Under the pieces are notes generated by a model. It had not been told where the DNA came from. It made no database searches and worked only from the letters and a program-made list of their open reading frames with translations. Source: Anastrepha obliqua (Eukaryota > Arthropoda > Insecta > Diptera > Tephritidae). From it: a stretch of 64,000 bases of DNA. Both the position numbers and the translations under genes were made by a program. Of this stretch, positions 11,122-22,900 are shown piece after piece. The stretch is from the NCBI RefSeq assembly GCF_027943255.1, contig NC_072895.1, positions 34,322,001 to 34,386,000 of the forward strand. The letters run 5' to 3'. Within the stretch, counting starts at the first letter, position 1. Every line of letters starts with the position of its first letter.

Positions 11122-12010
11122 AACTTATTTAAGAAGTATGATGCCATGAAAGCGGCTGATTGGGCAACATTCTCTATATCTATAAACACTTAATTCCCAC
11201 GGCGTTTTTTAGAAAATTGAATAGTTATTTTTTATGCAATTCAAACTTTTGCTCTACAGTAAGCCGTTTACTATTATACTATTTTAAAGTATTCCTTAAA
11301 CATTTTGATTTTAAGTAGAAAATACAGATTTCTATTCGTTCCTTAATTAGGGAGTAAAATAGGCGGGAGCTGAGCTAATAAAAGTATAAATAGAGCCAGA
11401 TAGAGCCCTACCTACAGAACCTTTTATATATATTTTTATTTAATTTAATTGTTTAAATTTCATCAATTATTGTATATTGCTAAAAAAATAAAAAATAATA
11501 ATAACTTACAATATAAATGTGTAAGATTTTGAGCTCTTCAGCTAGAAATGATGGTGGAGAATGGGGAAATGCAGCTTTTTGTATTGTTTGGTATTAGGTT
11601 AAAGTCAGAATGTCAGAAGCACCATCAAAGGTACCGCCGCTCCAGTGGTATCTGGGGCATGTTCCCACGAGCGCTATAACGTTCCTCCTCCTCGGCTGAT
11701 TGCCACCCTAGAGCCGTTGTAAGTATTTCATTAAGGTAGAACCGCATTTATGTCTATACACACAATCAGGTACAGTACACGCTCTTGTGGACGTATGGAG
11801 GTTTTACGCCAGCGATAGTATCCACCCTTCGCTCTGTTCTCATAAGTGGTTCCGGATGAACTGGAATTTAGGAACAATCGTCTTGTCTTCTGTCTGCTGT
11901 TATTGTGAGTACTTGACTCAAGTGTCTGCATTTGCCGTCGTCCTGTGCAGAAACACTTCATCTCTAAGTCGTACTTGCAACGGTAGCTGCTGCAGCTGGG
12001 CCTTGTCTTA
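11122..12010. other. Unassigned DNA
   Basis: No motif was recognised. 11600-12000 is less AT-rich and has short frames on both strands without domains. Confidence 0.4.
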
Positions 12011-12013
12011 ATA

Positions 12014-12750
12014 CAGGGTGGCTGATGAAAGCCGCTACCAAAAAAAAATTGAATAACTTTTTTTCTTTTTAAGTTATCTGTTCCATTTTTGTTTTAATTT
12101 GCAGATTGATCTTTAAAATTTATTAAAATGGATAACTGGGACACGCAAACAAGAATTTGGATAGTCCGCCGCTATCACGCACTGGAGTCCGTAGTTTTGG
12201 TACAGAGAGAGTACAGGCGGATGTTTGGCGGCGATCCCCCGAGCAGATGGACCATAATGAGACTGGTGAATAATTTTGCTGAGCAAGGAACAGTCGCAAG
12301 AAGGCCTTATCATCGAAACCCACCAGTTCGGACGGAGGAAACGATCGCTGCTGTAGCTGCAGCTATACAAAGCAATCCAAGGGTTTCAACAAGAAGCTTA
12401 TCTGCTCAACTTGGTGTCAGCCGACAGTCTTTGCAAACAATAATGCACAAAGATTTAGACTTATTTCCCTACAAAATTCAAATGGTTAACAAACTGAATG
12501 CAGCAGACTTGCCGATTCGCTTGAAATTTTGCCAGAAGATCCTGCAAATGGTGGAAGAAGACCAAAACATGTTAAACTGCCTTTTCATGTCTGATGAGGC
12601 CCATTTCGATTTAAACGGCAATGTGAACAAACAAAATTGTCGAATATGGAGTACTTCTAACCCACAGATACTCCACGGGGAAATGAATTCCATACACTAA
12701 AAAAAAGTTATTTGAGTTTCTTAATGTAGCAAAATTCATCAGCCACCCTG
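12014..12750 (+). mobile_element. Rosa-related mariner deletion derivative with perfect TIRs and intact N-terminal frame
   Basis: The 737-bp element is flanked by TA (12012-12013 and 12751-12752) and has inverted ends CAGGGTGGCTGATGAA and TTCATCAGCCACCCTG, which match base for base. Inside is one open frame (12128-12700) that ends early. The second and third catalytic regions are deleted. Only ~45 bp separate its stop codon from the right end. The sharp ends suggest that it moved fairly recently. Confidence 0.9.
12128..12700 (+). CDS. Truncated mariner/Tc1-type transposase: DNA-binding domains plus first catalytic Asp only
   Basis: This 190-codon frame has no stop or frameshift. Residues ~1-50 form the first helix-turn-helix (VREYRRMF..PSRWTIMRLV region) and ~60-110 the second (ETIAAVAAAIQSNPRVSTRS, LGVSRQSLQTIMHKDL). 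The catalytic domain starts near 120 and stops just after the first-Asp motif MSDEAHFDLNG and NKQNCRIW. A short unrelated tail (EMNSIH) leads to TAA. Full-length relatives have about 340-350 residues. The ATG at 12128 is preceded by AAA and starts at the usual place. By inference, the product could bind the element's ends but could not cut DNA. Expression is unproven. Confidence 0.75.
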   Translation: MDNWDTQTRIWIVRRYHALESVVLVQREYRRMFGGDPPSRWTIMRLVNNFAEQGTVARRPYHRNPPVRTEETIAAVAAAIQSNPRVSTRSLSAQLGVSRQSLQTIMHKDLDLFPYKIQMVNKLNAADLPIRLKFCQKILQMVEEDQNMLNCLFMSDEAHFDLNGNVNKQNCRIWSTSNPQILHGEMNSIH

Positions 12751-12764
12751 TATTTAATGAATTG

Positions 12765-13025
12765 AAATCGTAGCATTATTTTTTTGGCGCTCGAACCGCC
12801 TTCCACTTAGCATTGGGCTAGGTAAGTGTCCCAAAACTCTGTGATGTATTGCACGTTCTCGTGCGAGGCGATCACAATGAAAAGCCACGTGTTCCGCACT
12901 TTCGATTACCTTAGGGCAGCTCGGGCGAAATTTGCTATCAGTCAGCTGAAAGCGGTAGAGATATTCCATAAAGCAGCCATTATAATCAGTATCATGATGA
13001 TATATTTTCACTCATTCGCTGAGAT
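12765..13025 (-). mobile_element. LINE 3' end with zinc knuckle (R1/Waldo-like)
   Basis: The minus strand reads GCFMEYLYRFQLTDSKFRPSCPKVIESAEHVAFHCDRLARERA in 13011-12754 (given here as a motif region, spaced Cys-His-Cys). Cys, His and Cys residues of the terminal zinc knuckle are present, with the first Cys replaced by Arg. It is the end of an ORF2; the reverse transcriptase is missing. Confidence 0.7.
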
Positions 13026-13029
13026 GGGC

Positions 13030-13400
13030 TATTAGCTTTTACCCTTTGGGGGACATTTCCCATCTTCTTTGCCACTCGTATATTGGTTCCTCTCTCTCGA
13101 TGGCTTTTTCTGTTGCTGTTGTTTTGCCCCTTGCTCGTTATAGAGGCGGCGAAAATCAGCTGTAGTCGGTAACTCCAAAGAGGTAGTGAACTCTGCCAAG
13201 CCTTCTCTTAAACCCTTAATAATTGGTTTGAATTTTTGATACCTAACTTGTGCTGGCACCGTGACTTTTTCTGTAAAACCTTTGTTAAGCTGATCCCAAG
13301 AAGGAGATGTGGTAATGTGGCCTATTAATCGCAGAGTCTCTTACGCAAGTTTGCTATTCTCGCCATCACGTTTTCCGGCGAACTCTACCCGTAGACGTTT
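13030..13400 (-). mobile_element. Possible retrotransposon gag fragment
   Basis: A minus-strand frame at 13259-13032 reads KPIIKGLREGLAEFTTSLEL, then a Gln-Lys-rich stretch and Cys/Pro/Lys near the end. The style (helical part followed by a basic tail) suggests a gag protein of an LTR retrotransposon, but I cannot assign a family. LTRs were not found. Confidence 0.35.
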
Positions 13401-13539
13401 GCTATATGCTCCATCAAGCACTCGTAGTCAAGCTATCAGGTTTTGCCATCGTAAGACATTATGCAGATTTCACCGTAGGTAAGAATAAGAAGTCATACTG
13501 CGAAAGATCCTCGTATACTTGCGTACCTTCTTTATTTGC

Positions 13540-14640
13540 AAATTCTTAATACAGAATGTAAGCTCTCACAGTCATAAATTGTTCATTAATTTTAATACAA
13601 ATGTGATAAATAATTATTTCTTCTTTTTTACATTTAACAAAACTATAAAATTTTAGATATAATATTATGGTAATTGTCTCTGCTTCGGCTCCTTCAACCA
13701 ACTGCCCAATAGTCCTTAATCCTGTCCGCTCTCTTATGTAACGTAGCCACGACATTTGCTTCCTTCCAATTCCTCGTTTGCCTTCGATTTTACCTTGCAC
13801 AATCAGTTGCAACAATTCATATTTAGGACCACGCATAATATGACCAAAATATGCGGGCTTGCGGCGCTTTATCATTAATAACAGCTCGCTGTTCTTTCTC
13901 AGTTTCGTAAAAGACTTCTTTGTTACTAACTTTGTCTGTCCACGATATTTTCATCATCCGCCGATAGAACCACATCTAAAATGCCTCTAATTTATTCATA
14001 CTTGTAACCTTTAGTGTCCACGCCTCCACACCGTACAACAAAACAGACCAAACGTAACATTTAAGGTGCCGAAGGCGTAATTTTATGTCCAAGCTTTTAT
14101 TGGAAAGAACTTTCCTGTAATTGAAGAAAGCTTCCCTCGCTGCTTCAATCCGACAGCGAATTTCGCTAAGCCCTAAGTACTTAAATCGGGATACTCTTTA
14201 GATCGGATTGTCATATACATAAATGTTTGTATTGGTGATTTGTGGAGAGTTTTTTGAAACAACCATAAATTTTGTTTTTGGGGTGTTAATCTTAGCCCGT
14301 ATTGCACACATTTTCCGCTGACTTCTTTAAGGAGATATTGCAGGTGATTAATTTTGTCAGCCAATATTGTGGTGTCATCGGCAAATCGTATGTTTCCTTG
14401 GAGACTGGTGCCAAAGCTTCTTGAAATAATATATATATTCCGAGTATAAGTTGAAGAGCATTGGTGATTAAACACATCCTTGGCGAACTCCTCTTTTGAT
14501 TGAAATATCACTCGTCACATCATTTTGTAGTCTCACGTGCGCAGTTTGGCCCCAATACAAGTTGGAAATGCCTTAAAATGTCAAATAGTTTTGTGTGCAG
14601 TACCTTATCAAAAGCCTCGGGACGTCTTTACAGTTTTGTA
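13540..14640 (-). mobile_element. Non-LTR retrotransposon (LINE), RT domain and C-terminal part
   Basis: On the minus strand the RT starts near 14640 with AFDKVLHTKLFDILRHF (motif A), continues to IRFADDTTILAD near 14400 (the catalytic FADD), and LRLTPQKQN. The C-terminal region (IKRRKPAYFGHIMRGPKYEL, QGKIEGKRGIGRKQMSWLR) is open at 13875-13546. The frames are broken between 13880 and 14170. It is the same family as 8166-8760 and much more complete, but without an endonuclease. Confidence 0.8.
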
Positions 14641-14689
14641 TTAGGACTTGAAGGCTGTAAGTACGCACAAATAAGCACAAACTGATCTA

Positions 14690-16500
14690 TGCACTTATAA
14701 GTACACAAGAAAGACCCTTTACTACGAAAAAATGTCTCGCTTATCATTTTTAAACAAAGGTTTTCTTATAACAAGGCGGCTGGCGCAATTTGAATGCGGA
14801 ATGTTTGGCCATTAAAAAACAACAAGAAAGCTGATTTCATTACCTCTTATTTTTATTACAGTTGTTCATTTTTCCCGGTTTATTTTTGAAAGTTTATTAT
14901 TTCGAAATAACTTCATAAAAGTTTGAGCCACAAAGCAGAATTGACGCGCCGGCGTTTCATCAGCCTGCAAGTTCCTATCGAAGAAGGATGACAGAGAAGT
15001 TTTGCAATCACCACGCCGATCACACCGCATTCCAGCAAATATAGCAAATACTGTGAATGGTTGGTTTGTCCGAAATACTCAAGATCCAACAAAAGTTCAT
15101 TTTGTTCATGCGATTGCGCCACATTCCGTTGTCATAAACAGTCATTGACGCCCGTCGATGATCGGGCACGAAAGAGGTTCAATCGCACAGCCCGTCAACA
15201 ATTAACCGCTCCACCCTGCTCCCCTTCAGTTTTTCGGTCAGGGCATATGATGTGATGATGATTTCGGTTTTTTCATCTCCGCAGTACTGCCAAAGCAACA
15301 AATGTAGCTTCAGTAGCACAAACAGTCACAGCAGCAACAACAACCAAGGCAGTTGCAATAATGGCAACGCTGACAGCAGCATTCAGTATAAGTCGCAAAT
15401 ATGCCAGCAATGCGCGTCATATTGAAATGCATTTAATAATTTTCAGCTTCATGCGTCTGTGGCAGCTCGATTTGGTTGATTTGCCCACTTCGCCGGCTGA
15501 TGGTGCGCGGCCAATGCCCGGCCGCTGGCCTGCTTTGGTTGGAGTTGGAGATGGAGATGGAGATGTTCATTCCGCACTTGGCGCAGTCAGCGCATTCGGG
15601 AACCATTAGTGATGGTTAGTTGTTAAGTTGTGATTCAGTGACAGCGACGCTGATTGCGACATCTCGTCAAATTCAAAATGCCACTGGTTTTTGCTGCGCT
15701 TTTAATGGAAATGTCAAAGCGCCAAAACGCTGTCATCTGCTTACTTTGCCATTTGGCTGCCTAGCCGCCTAACTGATTACTCTCCCCGCCTCATTGCTCC
15801 TGCCGTGGACATCTCAAAGCGGCCAGAGCAACATAAAGATGCCAGAACTGTGCCTGCTGCGAAATTCGTACACTTCTGCTGGTGGTGCTGATGATGATAT
15901 TTTGTGGTGAATCCTATGTGGACGGCTAAATGGTGGTTGCGGCGTTATTTTTTATTTTTATTTTGCAACGTCTGTTGTTGTGATGATGCCGCATACCACA
16001 TGCCGATGGCGGCATGTGGCATGTCTTACCACAGTCAGCATGACGACCACTGATATTGCTATGCAACACAGAGGCCGGCAAAGCGGCATAGCATTTCAGT
16101 ATTTCAGCTCTCCTGCCTCACTGCTCCCCTGCGCGCTGCTACTTTGCGCTTTTACGCCTCTGTCCCGATCTGTGGACACCGTGATGTTGATGTTACGCAT
16201 ATTAATCAGATTGAAGACGACAATTGGTGACCGCGACGTCCACGGTGACAATGAGTGTTGAGTGTTGCGAGTTTCGCGTAGCATTTTGTGTGTTGTGTGT
16301 TGTGCGTTGCGCAGTGCACCGGCAGGCGCAATGGAATGGTGACTCGTACTTGCGCGGCGCAGTGCATTATTCAAAATATTTTCATGCCTTCTCAGTACGA
16401 TCGGAGCTCGCAAAATCTGCACACCAAGACGAAATGTCTTTTAAATTAAGTCCGACAAAAACGTGAAAACCATTGTGCAGTTCATCAGTTGGGCGTGGAA
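14690..16500. other. Mostly single-copy DNA, relatively GC-rich at 15.2-16.4 kb
   Basis: 15250-16450 is richer in GC and in CAG/GTTG-type trinucleotides than the transposon-rich parts and shows no repeat ends. It may be old host DNA, possibly regulatory. Frames at 15361-15609, 15980-16261 and 16096-16422 have low-complexity composition and no domain. Confidence 0.4.
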
Positions 16501-16786
16501 CCTGCTCTCTGTGCCTTTTTTAGTCAAAAAAGGGGCTCGCTTTTTCAGCATTGCCCGTCAGAAGGTGTTCAAAAAAGAAAATAACGAAAGACCGACATGG
16601 TTCCGCAGCTTTAATTAAATCATTAACACCAATTGGAAGTTCCCAGATTTCTTTGTGCTCACAGGCTTATTACAGGTTTATTACAGGCGCTGCTGCTAAA
16701 CGGCTCCTTTCTTGGCTGACGATCGCATTTAATTGTGTATTTGAATTTCAAATGATAATATTTACAAATAACAAAACCACTATTTA

Positions 16787-16801
16787 TGTGTGTGTGTGTG
16801 T
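16787..16801. repeat. (TG)n microsatellite
   Basis: Short uninterrupted TG run next to TATG-type repeats. Confidence 0.9.
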
Positions 16802-16868
16802 ACATGAATATGTATGTTAATGAATAAATATTATTTGTAAAATCATGGTTCCCCCATGGTTATTAATT

Positions 16869-16905
16869 TCATGGCAGAAATATGTACACTCGGAGGTTTG
16901 CCATC
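16869..16905 (-). repeat. SINE fragment
   Basis: CATGGCAGAAATATGTACAC followed by TCGGAGGTTTGCCATCGCC is the reverse complement of the central SINE body as seen at 63340-63370. Only about 37 bases are left. Confidence 0.6.
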
Positions 16906-17109
16906 GCCACATTCATAGGGCCAGCAATAATGATTAAACCGCTGGGAAACTTAATACTGTAAGGTCTCGTTTTATGCCATGAAAAGGTTCTACAGAAAAG
17001 CACATATAAAAATTCGCATAGAAAAAGACTTTACCTGCCTTGAAAAACTAGGAATAAAACCAAAACAAAGAGTTAAAACTAATTTCGAACCGCATAAAAA
17101 CGTTTTCAG

Positions 17110-17440
17110 AAATTAAAGGAAATCGTCGTGTCGTCATCATTGTTGGCTGGACAAGCCTGGCCGGATCTTCGCCTGCTGCAGCATATGCCTCCAATTGTCT
17201 CGGTTTCATGTATGCGTTCTCCATGCCCGAAATAGTAATAAGCCTGCGTCTTCTTCTACACCGTCAATCCATCTAAGCGGCGGGCGGCCCCTTCTTCTCT
17301 GCCTGTCTGTCGGCATTTACCGAAAAGTATTTGTTGAGGTGGGTAATCCGTGTTAGCCCGCAATATGTGACCTGCCCATTTCAATCTGTTATTGTGGTTA
17401 TCACAGATGGGTGCGCATATAGTTTTTCGAGTTCATGATT
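17110..17440 (-). mobile_element. LINE C-terminal fragment
   Basis: The minus strand reads NHNNRLKWAGHILRANTDYP near 17400 and a basic stretch followed by a DPARLVQP end, the typical 'RLRWAGHVxRM...W' C-terminal region of insect non-LTR ORF2 proteins. The frame is only partly open. Confidence 0.6.
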
Positions 17441-17549
17441 GTAGCGCTTTCGTCACTCGCATGCGATAAAGGCGGAAACGCCAGAAATTTTTCGCAGAAC
17501 TCTCCACCCGAAAATCTGCAGCTTCTGTTTAAATTGAAGGAAATGGGCT

Positions 17550-17990
17550 TCTTAATAAATTACTTCGCATGTTTGAAAGATATTCAGATGAAAGCTTAAA
17601 ATAATCTTGTATTCAAACTTATTGAAAAGTAATACAGCTTCACATTTTTTAATCCTTATCGCTAGCTGATGATGGTTTGCACCGTTTACGAGTGGTTCCA
17701 AATCACCTTTATCATCAAAAGAGACTGTATCTGTCATAGATATTTGCGGAAAAGGGGATGGATTTTCCTAAATTTCATTCTCGTTCTGCATAGCTCTTTC
17801 TTTTCTGCTAATGTAATCAGTAAATAAACTTTGCGTTGATGATTCTACTAATTTTTTATGTAGCTTACGAAATCCAGGCATGCAGTTCTGCGGCTCACGT
17901 TGTAATTTAAAGGCTCCTTCAGAATTGGGGTTATTAATAAGAAAATGATTCTCTAATTTACTGCAATGTTGGAGACCTTATCGAATTAAT
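17550..17990 (-). other. Unrecognised coding-like frames
   Basis: Reading minus, 17985-17770 is open for about 70 codons (...NHFLINNPNSEGAFKLQ..CMPGFRKLHKKLVE...) and 17737-17552 gives another 61 codons. The composition looks protein-like. I do not recognise a family; a transposase remnant is possible. Confidence 0.25.
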
Positions 17991-18023
17991 TTCGCAGTGA
18001 GGGGGGTTGGTTCTTCTCCCTCA

Positions 18024-18990
18024 TCATTATCACCTTCCAAAATCAAAGACTGCAACGTCACGTGAAATGGTTCAAAAAGTGAAGAAGCGACTTGAGCGAA
18101 ATCCCCGAAAATCAAATAGCGAAAGAACTGAAAATATCTGACCGTAGTATGCTGAAAAATGGTAAGGCAAGCCTTGCAAGATCCAAAAGAAGCATGATCT
18201 CACACCAAAGCAGCAACTAGTCAGACTTGAGAGGGCCAAGGAGTTGCTTCGCTTAGCCGAAAGCGGTCAATTTCCGAACATTGGGTTTTCTGACGAGAAA
18301 ATTTTTCAAATTGAGCAATTCGTAAACTCCCAAACCGATAACGTTTATTTGACCGACCGTTCATACGAGAATTTGAGTCATCGATTGACAACCAGGAGGC
18401 AGCACCCGTCACAGGTAATGGTTTGGGCCGCTGTAACCGCAGATGGGCGACCTCCAATCGTTTTTATCGAGCCTGGCGTCAAGGATAAATGAGAAATATT
18501 ATCGGGAAAGTAGGTTGCTTTAAAGCCGCGGACAGATAAACATTTCGTTGGCGGACCATGGATGTTTCAACAAAACTCGGCACCATCTCACAAATCCCGA
18601 CTGAACCAAGAATGGCTAAAAAACAACGTTCCGCACTTCATGAAGTCCACACAAAGGCTCTCAAATTTACTAGACGCGAATCCGATGGACTATTCTCTTT
18701 GAGCCAGTTTGGAGAGTAAGGTTCGAGCTAAAAGATCCACCAGTCTCGAAGCGCTGAAAAAAGCCATTGTCCACGAGTGGGCCAAAATACCTTCAAATCA
18801 CATTCGGGCAGCTTCGTTTCTGGGCCGCTTCAAGGCCATAGTCAGGGCAAAAGGTATTCATATCGAGCAAAAGTAAATTGATTCTTAATTTTGTATTATT
18901 TTCTCAAATTTGTTTTACTTTGAGTTGAATAAAAGTAATTTTCCAAAATAAATTTGTGGCCTTTTTAATTGGTTACACTTCGAGTGCCGG
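18024..18990 (+). mobile_element. DD37D mariner-like (maT-type) transposase, degenerate
   Basis: The plus strand reads, in broken frames, LERAKELLRLAESGQ, FSDEKIFQIEQFVNSQTDNV (first Asp), PSQVMVWAAVTADGR, then WMFQQNSAPSHKS and DANPMDYSL. The spacing from the second to the third Asp position is 37 residues, as in the DD37D clade. The second position is Asn, not Asp. There is a stop after PGVKDK at 18490 and a stop in place of Trp after MDYSL near 18702. The C-terminus (AIVRAKGIHIEQK) is recognisable up to 18875. Clear terminal repeats were not identified. Confidence 0.8.
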
Positions 18991-19586
18991 ACCCTGTAAA
19001 TACGTCATTCACAAAGTAGATGCATTCTGCTGGCATTTCCGACACTAGAAATGCGCAGAAAATTTTCATTCGTTATGTTTGTTAGGGACATAGTTGAGCC
19101 AATGGATGTCCACTTCTTGCTTCAGTTAATTCTTTTCAATTGTCCTGATCGCGATCTCAGATTGGAATGTTTCATGTAACTTAACGCAAAACCAATTTGA
19201 TGATTAACGCATCGCTTACACGTTGTCTGACCAAGACTAATCAATTTTGTAAAAATTTAGATGTATTTTCAAATTCTCGTGAGAGTCTAAACTAAATATG
19301 TGGGACGCACCTAGGCTCGTAGCCGATTGTGATGCCGCATAGGAAACTTGTCCTGGTGTCTTCTAAGGACGAAGTGTACTTTGTAAGAATTTGAGAAGAT
19401 CTCTGATAACCACAGTACTGGGATCTTCCAATTCATTAAAAATTTGTCTACCTAAGATGGTTCCCGTGTGCTCCGTTCATCTCTATTTTCACATAGTTAA
19501 TATATTATTTATGCGTTACTAAGATCTAAGCATAAAATATAAGAATAGTTTTTATGCGATTTTTTCAGCGTTTGTTTGTTTTTAGC

Positions 19587-19785
19587 TGCCAACGAAGCTG
19601 CTAATGGATTGGTGCGTGATTACCACTCGGTGGTTCGAGGCCACGTATATTTCTGTTTATAAAAGGCTCCTTATAAGGAAAGTACTTGCAGCGGCATAAA
19701 GCTGGGACGATTTGTGGAAAATCATTAAGATGCGCACCGAAAATAGGAGGAGAAGCTCGGCTAAGCAAACAATTATATACAGCAC
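19587..19785 (+). repeat. Divergent SINE copy (F)
   Basis: The order of blocks is that of the complete SINE: a CTGCTAATGGATTGGTGCGT head, GGTGGTTCGAGGCC as B-box, AAGATGCGCACCGAAAATAG and GGAGAAGCTCGGC near the end, then AATTATATA. It carries many substitutions and deletions, so it is older than the copies at 5618 and 63228. Confidence 0.7.
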
Positions 19786-19789
19786 GCGA

Positions 19790-20391
19790 AAAAATATAGC
19801 ATTTCACCATTTTGACAAGTTTTAAGTATTTCTAATATATTTTTTAATTTATTTTTTTTATTTTTAATAAATATATAATTCATTCTATAATAAATACCAT
19901 ATTTATAGAAATTCTGTAAATTTTCAACAAAATACCAAATTCTGCAAACTAGAAGAAAAAATAAAACTGAAAGTATCAAATAAAGTGCAGGTTTGAAGTG
20001 GCCCAAAATTTTCTTAATTTTTACTCATTTTTTTCCTGACAGTTCTGCGTATTTTCTCCGTATAAAAAAAGGTTTCGAGGATTTGTTATATGCAGATAAT
20101 AGCAGCACCGTCAAGAAGCAAATAAAAAAAAATCAGCTGGATTTTCTGGCAATTTAATGGGCTATAAAATCGCCTACTCAATTTTTGAAACATTTTGTAA
20201 TTTTTATTCTGATGATGAATTTCGATATTTTGACGAACATTTGTCAAATTTTTGTAATTTTTATATAAAGTTTGAAATTTGTATTAATATGGTATTTTGT
20301 TAGATAATGAGCTATGCTTTTATAAAAACATAGCGAACATTAAAAGAAAAAAGGAAAAAGTTAAAACTGGTTAAAACGTTGGGTTGCTATA
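19790..20391. other. Very AT-rich DNA with a piece of the 22.4-kb foldback repeat
   Basis: AATAAAGTGCAGGTTTGAAG at about 19978 matches the arm sequence of the foldback repeat at 22430-22900. The rest is AT-rich without features. Confidence 0.35.
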
Positions 20392-20815
20392 TCCTATGAT
20401 CAGAAAGTACCGGGAATGTTTAAATAAAACAAAACAGAGAAAATTTTCAGGCAAATTTATTTTATATCCTTCAAAATATGACCCGTCTGAAGCAACACAC
20501 ATGTGCCAACGTTTAACCCAGTCCTCCTCCTTCGTTGCATTCTCTTTGATCTCCTCTATCGACTGAAATATTGATGTTTTGTTAAATATCCAACACAATT
20601 TGGGTTCGGTGCGATGGCGCGTTATCATCATGCAAAATTCAAGAATTGTTTGCTCACATTTCCGGCCGTTTGCGACGTACAGCATCTCTCAAAACGGATC
20701 AATACTGACAGATGTGTGTCTTACAGTCCTACCAACATAAGAAACATATATAGACCGGTTCCCACGTGTGCAGTTGGTTTAAATTAAACATTCCCGATAC
20801 TTTTTGATCATAGGG
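20392..20815 (-). mobile_element. Internally deleted DD34D mariner (MITE-like, 424 bp)
   Basis: Both ends are flanked by TA and carry inverted repeats of about 28 bp: TCCTATGATCAGAAAGTACC on the left and the complement of CCCTATGATCAAAAAGTATC on the right. The minus strand inside keeps only a mariner C-terminus: SIEEIKENATKEEDWVKRWH, CVASDGSYFEGYKINLPENF. The catalytic domain is deleted. It is non-autonomous. Confidence 0.85.
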
Positions 20816-20834
20816 TATTTTTTCTCGGGTTATA

Positions 20835-22150
20835 CTACTGTGGGCAAAAAGTAAGGTGAATTTATTTGTCAAACTTCGCGGGATTAAAATTTCGCTTTAG
20901 TTATTTTTTTCATGAGTTGGCAGCACTGTTAATAACATCTGGGCCAACTTTCATGTGAATGTCATTATTAGTAATATATTTACGCTTGTGTTTAACAAAC
21001 GACCAAGAGTGCATTTTTCGATTTTTACAATGTCTGATTTGATTGAGCAGAGAAGTGCCATCAAATTTTGTTTGCAGAATGAAATTTCGGTTGCGGAAAC
21101 GTTTAGCATTTTGCAGAAGGCATTTGGTGATTCGACCATGTCGTAGAAAAATGTTTATAAGTGGTAGTACAAAGACTTCAAAGAGGGTCGAGAACGTGTT
21201 GATAACTTGGAACGCTCCGTACGACCATCGACGTCAACAGATGACCAACACAGCAATAAAGTGAAGGAGTTAGTGCTCAAAAATCGTCGGTTGACTGTTA
21301 AAGACCTTACTGATATGATCGGAATATCAGAAGGATCTGTGAAAACCATTTTTAAAGACCATTTGGGCCTACGAAAAGTCAAATCTCGTTTGGTACCGAA
21401 AACTCTCAATTTCTTGGAAAAAATTCGTCGCGTTGATGTGTGTGAAACAATGCTTTCAAACTGTCAGGACAAGCTCAATGGCATCATTACGGGAGATGAG
21501 ACTTGGATTTATGCTTACGACGCTGAAACAACCGACCAATCAAGCGAATATCGAGCTAAATGGCGAGGCCAGACCGAAAAGAGCACGTCAAAGTCGTTCA
21601 AAAATAAAGGTCATGATGACAGTTTTTTTCGATTTTCGTGGTGTGATGCACTATGAACTCCTTCCACCTGGCCAAACTGCTAATAAGGAATATTATTTGA
21701 GCGTTATGCGACGTTTACGTGAAGCAATTCGTCTAAAAAGACCAGAATTATGGGCCAACCACTCTTGGTTTTTGCATCACGATAATGCACCGTCTCACAC
21801 TGCACTCGTTCTTCGTGACCATTTCGCCAAAAATTCCACGCATATCGTTGCGCAACCACCGTATTCGCCTGATTTGGCTCCGTGTGACTTCTGGCTATTC
21901 CCAAAACTCAAGAGACCACTCCGGGGAACGCGTTTCGAGTCGATTGAGGAGATAAAAGCTGAATCGAAGAAGGTGCTGATGGCTATACCGGAAATGGACT
22001 ATTTGGCATGTTTCGGGGATTGGAAAAATCGTTGGCATAAGTGTATTTCATCGAGAGGGGATTATTTTGAAGAGGATGAAATTGATTTACAAGAATAAAT
22101 AAATATTTTTCATTTTACAACCAAATTCACCTTACTTTTTGCCCACCGCA
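20835..22150 (+). mobile_element. Near full-length DD34D mariner
   Basis: The ends are inverted repeats, TGTGGGCAAAAAGTAAGGTG on the left and CACCTTACTTTTTGCCCAC on the right. They enclose one transposase gene, 21030-22098. The total length of about 1.3 kb is normal for mariner. The transposase is interrupted (see that entry), so the copy is dead but still recognisable from end to end. Confidence 0.9.
21030..22098 (+). pseudogene. mariner DD34D transposase, broken by two stops and one frameshift
   Basis: The frame starts at ATG 21030 (MSDLIEQRSAIKFCLQNEIS). It has a TAG at 21144 and a second TAG at 21165 that looks like a 3-bp insertion. It continues through the helix-turn-helix part (LTVKDLTDMIGISEGSVKTI) and the first Asp (IITGDETWIYAYD). 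One extra base near 21562 shifts the frame; the rest is open as GVMHYELLPPGQ, FLHHDNAPSHTA (second Asp) and PPYSPDLAPCDFWLFPKLKR (third Asp, 34 residues after the second). It ends normally with DYFEEDEIDLQE at 22098. All three catalytic Asp residues are present. The subfamily was not assigned with confidence. Confidence 0.9.
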
Positions 22151-22429
22151 AGGCGCATTCACTAAAGGTGGCGGCACTAGACCAACAACAATGTTTGGTA
22201 CGTTTGATTGTCACAATAAAGTATTGGCAAAGTAGGAAACAAGGAATGAATTCAGTTCGTTTCATTCTGTGCTGACAGCCACATGGACACGACGAAAGAA
22301 AACAAGCAAATCAGCTGATTTACCGATACCATCTTTAATGGATTTGCCTTGATATACCGTCATCTTCAAAAGAACTTGTACACCAGATATTAATAAGTTT
22401 TGACTATTTATTTATTTTGTAATTTCAAC

Positions 22430-22900
22430 TATTCTTTCATAAAAACTCGGAAATTTTTCATCAAAATTTCCAAGTTTTTACTCAGAATGTGTAGAAAAAT
22501 GTCGCGTATGCACTTTTATAAATCATTGAATTTTCAGACCTCAGAATTTTTAGAAATATTTCGGGTACGCAGTTTTATAGATCATTGCATTTTAGTATAA
22601 TAAAGTGCAAATTTCAAGTGGTTCAGAAATTGTGTTGATTTGTGACAATTTTGTCTGCTGACGGTGTTGGGTGTTTTCTGCCATATGAAAAAATATGGAG
22701 TAGCCGGTAAATGGAGTAGATGCTCAAAACCGTGTCCGAAAAATATTCTCAAAAACTAGTGTGATTTTGATATGCTTGAAACTTGCACTTTATGACACCA
22801 AAATTTAATGATCTATAAAACTGCATACCCGAAATTTTTCTAAAAATTCTTTTAGTATGAAATTTTGATGAAAGTTTACTAATTTCATACAAAGTTAGAA
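22430..22900. repeat. Palindromic (foldback) repeat
   Basis: Left arm 22540-22622 (TTTCGGGTACGCAGTTTTAT ... AAAGTGCAAATTTCAAG) pairs with right arm 22776-22856 (CTTGAAACTTGCACTTTATG ... ATAAAACTGCATACCCGAAA). The left arm also contains a directly repeated version of itself (about 22487-22540). There is no coding capacity. Pieces of the same arm occur at 19978 and 23930. Confidence 0.7.
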
